Assembly: GCA_005779345.1 (NCBI GenBank)
Contig: SXJQ01000124.1
Span: forward strand, 1 to 12,309
Direction of reading: 5' to 3'
DNA from: Actinomycetota bacterium
GTDB lineage: Bacteria; Actinomycetota; Acidimicrobiia; IMCC26256; PALSA-610
Length of the DNA: 12,309 nt
Positions 1-6,510 of the stretch are shown piece by piece (the first letter of the stretch is position 1; each line of letters opens with the position of its first letter). The position numbers and the translations under genes were made by a program. The notes below the pieces were generated by a model, which searched no databases, was not told the DNA's origin, and saw only the letters and a list, made by a program, of their open reading frames with translations.

Positions 1-182
1 GGGGCGGATGCGAGCTGCCGGTGGGCGCGCTCGCCACGATCACCCCCGACGGCCGGATCGACCTCGAGGTCCTGCTCGCCGACGCTGGCGGCGTGCGCCG
101 CGCCCGCGTGCTCGGCCCCCACCCCGATGCGCTCGGCCGCGCGGCGCTCGCCGCGCTCGAGACCACCCGGACCGCACGATGA
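1..182 (+). CDS. hemC: Hydroxymethylbilane synthase (porphobilinogen deaminase), C-terminal end, 5' truncated by the window
   Basis: The reading frame is open from base 3 to the TGA at 180-182 and gives the last 59 residues. It begins GGCELPVGALA. This matches the family motif GGCxxPxGxxA, whose cysteine (codon 9-11) carries the covalent dipyrromethane cofactor on which four porphobilinogens are polymerised to hydroxymethylbilane. The rest fits the small third domain (ITPDG.I.L..LLAD.GG...RARVLGPHPDALG). The enzyme is cytosolic. The next gene starts 8 bases after the stop and makes the following enzyme of the pathway, so an operon is very likely. The N-terminal two domains lie outside the window. 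Family knowledge supplies the function; the cofactor cysteine is seen directly. Confidence 0.93.
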   Translation, partial: GGCELPVGALATITPDGRIDLEVLLADAGGVRRARVLGPHPDALGRAALAALETTRTAR

Positions 183-189
183 GGTGCGC

Positions 190-1686
190 ATGACCGTTCA
201 TCTCGTCGGCGCAGGTCCTGGCGACCCAGGGCTGCTCACCTGCCGCGGCGCGGAGCTGCTCGCGCAGGCCGATGTGGTCGTCCACGATCGGCTCGCTTCG
301 TCGCGACTGCTCGATCTCGCGCCGCGACACGCGGTGCGCATCGATGTCGGCAAGGCGCCGGGACACGTCGCCATGGACCAGCAACAGATCAATGCGACGC
401 TCGTGGAGCACGGTCTCCCCGCGCGCTGTGACGTGCGGCTGAAGGGCGGCGACCCGTTCGGCTTCGGGCGCGGCGGCGAGGAGTGCGAGGCCTTGCGCGC
501 CGCGGGCGTTGCCTACGAGGTCGTCCCCGGCGTCACGAGCGCGATTGCGGCCCCGGCGTACGCGGGGATTCCGGTGACCCACCGCGGGTTGTCGACCCAC
601 GTCACGATCGTCACCGGTCACGAGGATCCGGCGAAGGGAAGCGACGACACCGACTGGGAGTCGTTGGCGCGCGCGGGCGGCACGCTCGTGATCCTCATGG
701 GTGCGGGTCACCTCGCCGACATCGTGGCGCGCCTGATCGCCGCGGGCCGCGACCCGTCGACGCCGGTCGCCGCGGTGCGGTGGGGGACACGCCCCGAACA
801 AGACACCGTGCGCACGACGCTCGCCGACGCGCCGCACGCGGGCATCGCCGCGCCCTCGGCGATCGTCGTCGGACCGGTCGCCGCGCTCGACTTCTCGTGG
901 TTCGAGCGCCGGCCGTTGTTCGGTCGTCACATCGTGGTCACCCGCGCCCGCGAGCAGATGAGCGCGTTGCGCGATCGGTTCGAGGCCCTCGGCGCCGAGG
1001 TGATCGAACTCCCGACGATCGTGATCGAGCCGGTCGAGTTCGCGCTCCCGGCGTTGGTCGACTTCGAATGGCTCGTCTTCACGTCGCCGAACGGGGTCGA
1101 CGCGTTCTTCCGCGACGGTCTCGGGGCGCAAGGCCTCGACGCCCGTGCACTCGCGGGCCTGCGGATCGCCGTGATCGGTCCTGGAACCGCGCGCGCGCTG
1201 GAACGCCAGGGATTGCGCGCCGACCTCGTTCCGCCGCGGTTCGTGGCCGAGGCGCTGCTCGAGGCGTTCCCGGCGCCGAGTCGGCTCGGTGCGGGGGTGC
1301 TCGTCGCCCGGGCCGCCGAGGCGCGCGATGTGCTCCCCGACGGGCTGACGAACCGGGGCTACGAGGTGACGGTGTTGGGGGTCTACCGCACCGTTCCCGC
1401 CGTGCCGCGCCTCGACGACCTCGATCGTGTGCGCGCGGGCGAGATCGACGCGATCACGTTCACGTCGTCGTCGACCGTGAGCAACTTCGTTGCCGCGCTC
1501 GGCCTCGTGCCCGACGCGATGCCGACCGTGTTCAGCATCGGCCCGATCACGTCGGCGACCGCGCGCGAACTCGGGATCGACGTCGGGGTGGAGGCCGACC
1601 CGCACGACCTCGACGGTCTCGTCGCGGCGGTGCTCGATCACTTCGCGGGCCCGGATCCCGGCGCCGGCCCGGAAAGTAGCGTGTGA
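190..1686 (+). CDS. cobA-hemD: Fused uroporphyrinogen-III C-methyltransferase / uroporphyrinogen-III synthase
   Basis: 498 residues from ATG 190, preceded by GAGG at 181-184 with good spacing; an earlier in-frame start at 127 would overlap hemC and add a non-homologous arginine-rich stretch. Residues 1-235 are a SAM-dependent methyltransferase (SUMT): VGAGPGDPGLLT (6-17), RLKGGDPFGFGRGGEE (83-98) and VVPGVTSA..AYAGIPVTHRG (111-133). This half methylates uroporphyrinogen III to precorrin-2 for sirohaem or B12. Residues about 245-490 are a HemD domain (FTSPNGVDAFF 297-307, TFTSSSTVSNF 423-433), which closes and inverts hydroxymethylbilane to uroporphyrinogen III. One polypeptide therefore makes the branch-point intermediate and diverts some of it. 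Such fusions are common in actinobacteria and some Firmicutes. It lies between hemC and hemB, and its stop overlaps a possible GTG start of hemB. Confidence 0.93.
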   Translation: MTVHLVGAGPGDPGLLTCRGAELLAQADVVVHDRLASSRLLDLAPRHAVRIDVGKAPGHVAMDQQQINATLVEHGLPARCDVRLKGGDPFGFGRGGEECEALRAAGVAYEVVPGVTSAIAAPAYAGIPVTHRGLSTHVTIVTGHEDPAKGSDDTDWESLARAGGTLVILMGAGHLADIVARLIAAGRDPSTPVAAVRWGTRPEQDTVRTTLADAPHAGIAAPSAIVVGPVAALDFSWFERRPLFGRHIVVTRAREQMSALRDRFEALGAEVIELPTIVIEPVEFALPALVDFEWLVFTSPNGVDAFFRDGLGAQGLDARALAGLRIAVIGPGTARALERQGLRADLVPPRFVAEALLEAFPAPSRLGAGVLVARAAEARDVLPDGLTNRGYEVTVLGVYRTVPAVPRLDDLDRVRAGEIDAITFTSSSTVSNFVAALGLVPDAMPTVFSIGPITSATARELGIDVGVEADPHDLDGLVAAVLDHFAGPDPGAGPESSV

Positions 1687-2669
1687 TCATGACCTTCCCG
1701 GTCCGACGCCTCCGCCGGCTGCGCCGCACTCCAGCGTTCCGACGGCTCGTCGCCGAAGCCGATCTCCGCGTCGACGACCTCGTCGCACCGCTGTTCGTGA
1801 AGCAGGGAATCGACGCGCCCGAACCTGTCGCGTCGATGCCGGGGGTCGCACAGCACACGGTCGCGAGCCTCTGCGCGGAGGTGCGGACGCTGCGCGATCT
1901 CGGTGTACCCGGTGTGATCCTGTTCGGGATCCCCGAGCACAAGGACGCGCGCGGTTCGGGCGCCGATGCCGTCGACGGCATCGTGCAGCAGGCATTGCGC
2001 GCCCTGCGCGACGAGGTCGGCGACGGCATGGTGCTCATGGCCGACGACTGCCTCGACGAGTTCACCGATCACGGACACTGCGGTCTGCTCACTCCGGCCG
2101 GTGAGGTCGACAACGACGCGACGCTCGAGCGATACGGCTCGATCGCGGTCGCCCAGGCCGACGCTGGTGCCGATGTCATCGCTCCGTCGGGGATGATGGA
2201 CGGCCAGGTGGGCGCGATCCGCGCCGCGCTCGACCGGGCGGGCCACGAACACGTCGCGGTGCTGGCCTATGCGGCGAAGTACGCGTCGGCGCTCTACGGC
2301 CCGTTCCGCGACGCGGCCGAGTGCGCGCCGCAGTTCGGCGACCGCAAGAGCTATCAGATGGATCCTGCGAACGCCCGTGAGGCCGACGCCGAGGTCGCAC
2401 TCGACCTCGGCGAAGGCGCCGACATGATCATGGTGAAGCCTGCGCTCGCGTACCTCGATGTCATTGCCCGAGTGCGCGCCGCCACCGACTTCCCGGTCGC
2501 GGCGTATCACGTGAGTGGCGAGTACGCGATGATCAAGGCCGCGGCCGCGAACGGTTGGATCGACGGCCCGGCCGTGGCGCTCGAACATCTGCTGGCCATC
2601 AAGCGCGCGGGTGCCGACTTCATCCTCACCTACCTCGCCCGCGAGGTCGCGGAGTCGATGCACGGATGA
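1683..2669 (+). CDS. hemB: Delta-aminolevulinic acid dehydratase (porphobilinogen synthase)
   Basis: Condenses two 5-aminolevulinate molecules to porphobilinogen in the cytosol. 328 residues from GTG 1683, which overlaps the previous stop as GTGA and has GGAAAG 6 bases upstream. ATG 1689, two codons later, is an equally possible start. The Schiff-base lysines are visible: K199 in AYAAKYASALYG and K252 in MVKPALAYLD, at the family spacing. The metal-site segment CLDEFTDHGHCG has C123 and C133 but D125 where the human and E. coli zinc enzymes have a second cysteine, so it is intermediate between the zinc-type and magnesium-type sites. I recall this form from other actinobacterial HemB proteins. 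YHVSGEYAMIKAAA near the C-terminus is also typical. Length is normal. The hemL ATG overlaps its stop as ATGA. Confidence 0.96.
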   Translation: MIMTFPVRRLRRLRRTPAFRRLVAEADLRVDDLVAPLFVKQGIDAPEPVASMPGVAQHTVASLCAEVRTLRDLGVPGVILFGIPEHKDARGSGADAVDGIVQQALRALRDEVGDGMVLMADDCLDEFTDHGHCGLLTPAGEVDNDATLERYGSIAVAQADAGADVIAPSGMMDGQVGAIRAALDRAGHEHVAVLAYAAKYASALYGPFRDAAECAPQFGDRKSYQMDPANAREADAEVALDLGEGADMIMVKPALAYLDVIARVRAATDFPVAAYHVSGEYAMIKAAAANGWIDGPAVALEHLLAIKRAGADFILTYLAREVAESMHG

Positions 2670-3931
2670 CCTCGCTGTTCGCGCGGGCCGAGGCGCGCAT
2701 CCCTGGCGGCGTCAACTCGCCGGTGCGCGCCTTCGGCAGCGTCGGCGGCGAACCGTTCTTCACGGCGCGTGCCGAAGGTGCGGCGCTCTACGACACCGAC
2801 GGCAGGCGCTACCTCGACTACGTGCAGTCGTGGGGCGCGATCATCCTCGGCCATGCGCACCCGGCGGTCGTCGACGCCGTGCAACGTGCGGCCGCTCGCG
2901 GCACGAGTTACGGCACGCCCACCGAAGCCGAGGTCGAGTTGGCCGAGGTGCTCTGTGCGCGGGTTCCGTCGCTCGACAAGGTGCGTCTCGTGTCGTCGGG
3001 GACCGAAGCGGCGATGACCGCGGTGCGACTCGCGCGTGGCGTCACGGGCCGCGCCAAGATCGTGAAGCTCGCGGGCTGCTACCACGGGCATCTCGACGCG
3101 CTGCTCGTGGCGGCAGGCTCGGGGCTCGCCACGCTCGGGCTCCCCGGCTCGGCCGGTGTCACCGCGGGCACCGTGGCCGACACGATCGTGTGTCCGTACA
3201 ACGATCTCGACGCGATCGACGCCGCGTTCGCCGAGCATAGCGACACGATCGCGGCGCTCCTCGTGGAACCGATCGCGGCGAACATGGGCCTGGTCCCTCC
3301 CGCGCCGGGATACCTCGAGGGCCTGCGCGATCGCTGCACGCGTCACGGAACGCTGCTCGTGTTCGACGAGGTCATCACCGGCTTTCGGGTCGCGCCCGCC
3401 GGCGCCCAGGAGTTGTACGACATCGCGCCCGACCTCACCATCTTCGGCAAGGTCGTCGGCGGTGGCCTCCCCCTCGCCGGTCTCGGCGGACGCGCCGACG
3501 TGATGGATCACCTCGCCCCGCTCGGTTCCGTGTACCAGGCAGGGACGCTGTCGGGGAACCCACTCGCTACCGCGGCAGGGCTCGCGACACTCGCGCTCCT
3601 CGATGCGCCCGCGTACGGCCGCATCGCGAACTCGGCGCGCCGCCTCGCCGAAGGTCTGTCGGTCGCGTTCGAGACGTCGGGCATCGCCGCGCGGGTCGCG
3701 CTCGCGGGCACCCTCGTCGGGGTCTTCTTCGTCGACGCGCCCGTCGCCGACTATGCGGCCGCGCAACGCGCGGACCACGAACGGTACGCACGGTTCTTCC
3801 ACGGACTGCTCGACCGCGGCGTCTACTTCGCGCCGAGCGGCTACGAGACGTTGTTCCCCGGCCTCGCCCACGACGACACCGTCGTCGACGAGACGATCGC
3901 CGCGGCGTTCGCAGTCGCCGCTGCGCTCTGA
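2666..3931 (+). CDS. hemL: Glutamate-1-semialdehyde 2,1-aminomutase
   Basis: A PLP enzyme that converts glutamate-1-semialdehyde to 5-aminolevulinate in the C5 pathway. 421 residues from the ATG at 2666, which shares ATGA with the hemB stop; upstream in-frame codons lie inside hemB and encode nothing family-like. Typical features are RIPGGVNSPVRAF (11-23), the SSGTEAAMTAVRLAR segment (110-124), FDEVITGFR with the PLP-ring aspartate D234, and the Schiff-base lysine K262 in IFGKVVGGGLPLAG. Length matches the family (about 425). It is the last gene of the tetrapyrrole operon. Its presence implies a glutamyl-tRNA reductase (hemA), presumably upstream of hemC beyond the window. GC-rich hairpins follow the stop. 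Confidence 0.97.
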   Translation: MTSLFARAEARIPGGVNSPVRAFGSVGGEPFFTARAEGAALYDTDGRRYLDYVQSWGAIILGHAHPAVVDAVQRAAARGTSYGTPTEAEVELAEVLCARVPSLDKVRLVSSGTEAAMTAVRLARGVTGRAKIVKLAGCYHGHLDALLVAAGSGLATLGLPGSAGVTAGTVADTIVCPYNDLDAIDAAFAEHSDTIAALLVEPIAANMGLVPPAPGYLEGLRDRCTRHGTLLVFDEVITGFRVAPAGAQELYDIAPDLTIFGKVVGGGLPLAGLGGRADVMDHLAPLGSVYQAGTLSGNPLATAAGLATLALLDAPAYGRIANSARRLAEGLSVAFETSGIAARVALAGTLVGVFFVDAPVADYAAAQRADHERYARFFHGLLDRGVYFAPSGYETLFPGLAHDDTVVDETIAAAFAVAAAL

Positions 3932-3937
3932 TCCCTC

Positions 3938-3965
3938 GGCCTCGGGCTCGACGACCCCGAGGGCC
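3938..3965. terminator. Bidirectional GC-rich hairpin between convergent operons
   Basis: GGCCTCGGG (3938-3946) pairs with CCCGAGGGCC (3956-3965) through nine pairs with one bulged G (3963) and a 9-base loop. It starts 6 bases after the hemL stop and lies about 50 bases beyond the stop of the convergent small membrane-protein gene, so it could end both transcripts. There is no T tract on either side, which is usual for putative actinobacterial terminators, so termination is inferred from position and stem only. Confidence 0.5.
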
Positions 3966-3966
3966 T

Positions 3967-4008
3967 GGGCCCGCGTGAATTGAATTGGGGCCCGCGTGAA
4001 TTGGGGCC
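3967..4008. repeat. Short imperfect tandem repeat in the convergent intergenic gap
   Basis: GGGCCCGCGTGAATTG occurs exactly at 3967-3982 and again at 3988-4003 (period 21). GAATTGGGGCC at 3982-3992 recurs at 3998-4008 (period 16). The GGCCC/GGGCC arms could form one or two small hairpins (3968-3992 or 3989-4008). The stretch is non-coding and more AT-rich than its surroundings. It may add to termination or may only be a local duplication. Confidence 0.55.
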
Positions 4009-4017
4009 TTGGAGCGG

Positions 4018-4188
4018 TTACTGGTCGCGCTGGCCGTTGCGGTCTTCGATGCGCTGGCGCACGCGGTCCATGAAGAACAGCGCCGCGACGAGCACCACGC
4101 ACATGACGGTGAGCAACACGAAGCCGAGCGGGCCCTGCTCGGTGGTGTCGACCGGCTGGGGTGCGGCAGCGAGGACGTGGGTGATCAT
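4018..4188 (-). CDS. Small single-helix membrane protein, last gene of the cytochrome operon
   Basis: 56 residues from the ATG at 4188, with a strong ribosome binding site AAGGAG (4199-4194) six bases upstream. It begins 11 bases after the stop of the upstream membrane-protein gene, so it is almost certainly co-transcribed. Residues about 21-41 (LGFVLLTVMCVVLVAALFFM) form one transmembrane helix. The tail DRVRQRIEDRNGQRDQ is basic, which places the C-terminus in the cytoplasm. I do not recognise the family. By size and context it resembles small structural subunits of respiratory complexes, such as CcoQ or the Pet small subunits, but this is analogy and no homology was shown. The clean start site and operon position argue that it is a real gene. 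Confidence 0.75.
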   Translation of the reverse strand: MITHVLAAAPQPVDTTEQGPLGFVLLTVMCVVLVAALFFMDRVRQRIEDRNGQRDQ

Positions 4189-4199
4189 CGAAAGCTCCT

Positions 4200-5048
4200 T
4201 CACGCGCTCGCCGGGGCGAGCGCTCCGGCCGCGGCAGCCTGGTCGGCCCGTTCCTTGATGTGCAGTGCGTAGAGGCTCAACGCGAACAGCAGACCCGACA
4301 CCGAGAAGTAGAAGAACGCGGGGAGGCGCAGCGACCCGAGATCGCGCTCGAGGACCAGCCAGCGGGTCGGCTCGGCCGGGTCGCACTCGGGAGCGGTCAC
4401 CTCGGCGTTGGGATCGTTGAACAGCGGCTCGAGCTTCGGGCAGAACTGGATGGCCGCGTAGCGCGGCTCGTGCCAGAAGATCGCCTTGGCGCCGCCACCG
4501 ATCTCGTAGCTGAGCAAGGGGTCGGGCTCGGTGAGCACGAGTGACGCCTCGTTGAACAGATTGAGCGGGCCCTTGTGCGGCGCCTCGGGGCCGGTCGCCG
4601 CGGGTGTCACGAGCGCGGCTTCGACCGCGGGCCGTAACTCGGTGCGCAGGAGGAGGTCGTCTTGGCCTTCGGGCGCCACGACGGGCACGGGCGTGCCGTC
4701 GTCGGCGAGCCTGCGGACCGCGTCGATGCTCGAAGCGGAGAGGTCGTCGAGGATGGCCTCGGCCGGGTCGTCGGAGATCGCCTGCCATTCCGCGACGCGA
4801 CCCTTGGGCACGTTGAGCGGCGTGTTGGTGGTGAACCACAACAGACCGAGGAGCATGATCCAGCCGGTGAGTGCCGAGAACGCGATCAGGAAGCCCTGTC
4901 GCGCACCGACGTTGGTCGCGAGCAGGAGGTAGGCGGAACCGCAGAACAACACGACACCGGAGAGCACCGTGAGAACACCGAGGATCGTCGGGTCCCACAG
5001 CGTCTTGGCTTCGGCGCCGCCGCTCGCGAGCAGGTGCAGGAGGTGCAC
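4200..5048 (-). CDS. Three-helix membrane protein with large extracytoplasmic domain, unrecognised
   Basis: 282 residues from GTG 5048, with AGGGAG about five bases upstream and 11 bases after the cytochrome c stop. No suitable ATG lies near. Helices are at about 22-45, 52-74 and 242-262. Arginine in the first loop (NVGARQG) and the basic HIKER after helix 3 put both on the cytoplasmic side, so the roughly 165-residue stretch 75-240 faces outside. That domain contains IFWHEPRYAAIQFCPKLEPLF, where FCPKLEPLF holds C203, with a second cysteine at C222. It has no CxxCH or other cofactor motif that I can name. Operon position between cytochrome c and a small membrane protein suggests an accessory or assembly subunit of the menaquinol-oxidising complex. 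The family is not recognised and the role is inferred only from context. Confidence 0.82.
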   Translation of the reverse strand: MHLLHLLASGGAEAKTLWDPTILGVLTVLSGVVLFCGSAYLLLATNVGARQGFLIAFSALTGWIMLLGLLWFTTNTPLNVPKGRVAEWQAISDDPAEAILDDLSASSIDAVRRLADDGTPVPVVAPEGQDDLLLRTELRPAVEAALVTPAATGPEAPHKGPLNLFNEASLVLTEPDPLLSYEIGGGAKAIFWHEPRYAAIQFCPKLEPLFNDPNAEVTAPECDPAEPTRWLVLERDLGSLRLPAFFYFSVSGLLFALSLYALHIKERADQAAAAGALAPASA

Positions 5049-5059
5049 GTCGTCTCCCT

Positions 5060-6460
5060 CTAGCTTTCGCAGTTCTCGTCGTACTCGACCACCGCGTGGT
5101 CTTCCTTCACGGCATCGAGGCCGCAACGCTCGTACGCGACGATCGCGTCGATCTGTTCGGGCGTCAGCATGCAGCCGCTGTGCTCGAGGATCGAGAACTT
5201 GCTCGCGAACTCGTCGTTGCACTGACCGGGCATGCGGCCCGAACCGATCCCGCCGGTGCCGTAGGGCTTCTCGTTCTCCGCGCCGTTGCGCACGAACAGA
5301 CCCTGCCCGTCGCGGCCGCTGCCCGGCGCGGGATTGCCGTCGGCGTCGAGGGTGTCGGCGAAGCGGCGGACCACGCCACCGTCGCGCAGGTCGAACCCGA
5401 GCGAACCGCCGCCGCCCGGCAACCCCAGGAGATCCTCGGGCCGCAGGCTCTGGTTCTCGGGGCTGAAGATCGACCAGTTCTTCGTGTGGCACCGCGCGCA
5501 GTTGAGCTCGAAGAGGAGTTGCCCGTCGGTGATGTCGGCGCGCCGATCCGCCCACTCCTGCGCCCACGCGAGATGGTCCTCGGCGTCGGCGAGATCCTGG
5601 GTGGCGACCGTGACCGCGCGATCGGCCTTGATCTTGGCGGGATCGTCGTCGGGCAGCGCAACGAGGCCGTCGAGCGTCTCGGTGGCGGTCGCGAGCGCGG
5701 TCGTCGCATCGTCGAGGGTCACCTCCGCGTCGGCGACCAGCTTGTCGGCCTGGCCCTGCGCGGCAGTGAGCGCCTCGGCGCTGACCTTCTGGGCCTCTTC
5801 GGGGGAGAGCTGGATCGAGGCGAGGTACGCCACGAGGTCGTCGATGCTCTGCTCGTTCTTGGGACCGCCACCGTCGACGCCCCAGGCGACCATCGGGCTT
5901 CCCTGGCGGCCGTAGGTGATGATGTTGCGGACCTCGTCGGGGCTGAACCGGTACATGACCGTGTCGAGTCGCGGCGCGGACCAGGGCGCGCTGTACGCGG
6001 TACCGGTCTCGGGGTCGCTGTAGGTATAGGGGGCCGCGCCGCCGACGCCTTCGGGCCCGTGGCAGTCGGCGCACTTCAGCGACGCCGCGGCGTTGAAGAC
6101 GGCGTAGCTCTCGTTGGCGAAGAGCACCTCGCCGCGCTCGATCGCACCCTCGTCGAAGTAGGTCTGCGACCCGGCCTGGCGGGTCGGCTCGCGCAGCCAG
6201 TACACCCCGTAGCTGACGGCGAGGACGGCCGAGAAGACGAGGGCCCAGCCGAGCACGCGCTCGAGGCGGCGGGTCTCGAGGTCGTCGTCGCCGAGGAACG
6301 GCGTGAGGTTCGGGGCGGGCTTTTCGACGCGATCGCGCATGAGCGCGACGACGGCGGTGATGACGAGCCCGATCAAGACGAGCGCGTTCACCCAGAACAG
6401 CACACCCCAGACGGTGAACTCGGTGAATCGGTGCCAGTCCCAGGCGGCGAGCACCCTCAT
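5060..6460 (-). CDS. Membrane-anchored dihaem cytochrome c subunit
   Basis: 466 residues from ATG 6460. Two helices (about 16-41 and 68-88) joined by a charged cytoplasmic loop anchor the protein. Two c-type domains then face outside: CADCH at 130-134 with probable Met ligand M190 (GSPMVAWG), and CARCH at 321-325 with probable Met ligand M410 (GSGRMPG). Between them, residues 218-306 are alanine-, glutamate- and aspartate-rich and look helical or coiled-coil, a long spacer not usual in this family. Four further cysteines (414, 430, 446, 464) lie in the C-terminal part. Placed directly after the Rieske gene, it should take the role of cytochrome c1/f or QcrC, receiving electrons from the Rieske centre. 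The two-helix anchor with two c domains also recalls CcoP, but no cbb3 oxidase genes are present. The haem motifs are certain; the partner is inferred. Confidence 0.93.
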   Translation of the reverse strand: MRVLAAWDWHRFTEFTVWGVLFWVNALVLIGLVITAVVALMRDRVEKPAPNLTPFLGDDDLETRRLERVLGWALVFSAVLAVSYGVYWLREPTRQAGSQTYFDEGAIERGEVLFANESYAVFNAAASLKCADCHGPEGVGGAAPYTYSDPETGTAYSAPWSAPRLDTVMYRFSPDEVRNIITYGRQGSPMVAWGVDGGGPKNEQSIDDLVAYLASIQLSPEEAQKVSAEALTAAQGQADKLVADAEVTLDDATTALATATETLDGLVALPDDDPAKIKADRAVTVATQDLADAEDHLAWAQEWADRRADITDGQLLFELNCARCHTKNWSIFSPENQSLRPEDLLGLPGGGGSLGFDLRDGGVVRRFADTLDADGNPAPGSGRDGQGLFVRNGAENEKPYGTGGIGSGRMPGQCNDEFASKFSILEHSGCMLTPEQIDAIVAYERCGLDAVKEDHAVVEYDENCES

Positions 6461-6510
6461 GCTTGGATCATCCTCTCCGTGGCGAGCCCCGGTGCGGTCG
6501 TCGTGGCCAT
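6457..6510 (-). CDS. Possible 17-codon mini-ORF bridging the Rieske and cytochrome c genes
   Basis: An ATG at 6510-6508 overlaps the Rieske stop as TGATG. The frame encodes MATTTAPGLATERMIQA and ends in a TGA that overlaps the cytochrome c start as ATGA. It fills the only gap of any size (49 bases) between these two genes. The peptide has no recognisable domain. Its likely value, if translated, is to carry ribosomes from one gene to the next. Chance is possible, since a GGAGAGG sequence inside it (11 bases before ATG 6460) could serve the cytochrome gene alone. Confidence 0.3.
   Translation of the reverse strand: MATTTAPGLATERMIQA

Noticed and set aside
40..1641. Long open frame on the minus strand across the cobA-hemD gene
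   Set aside because: The product is arginine/histidine/aspartate-rich without any family feature, and the plus strand encodes a clear two-domain enzyme. Long antisense frames are expected in high-GC coding DNA.
2630..4102. 490-codon minus-strand open frame over hemL
   Set aside because: Composition of a GC shadow; hemL on the plus strand has all catalytic residues.
4018..6460. cbb3-type oxidase operon, suggested by a CcoP-like cytochrome c and a CcoQ-sized protein
   Set aside because: No CcoN or CcoO gene is present, and the cytochrome c directly follows b6, subunit IV and Rieske genes, so the bc/b6f-type complex explains the cluster better.
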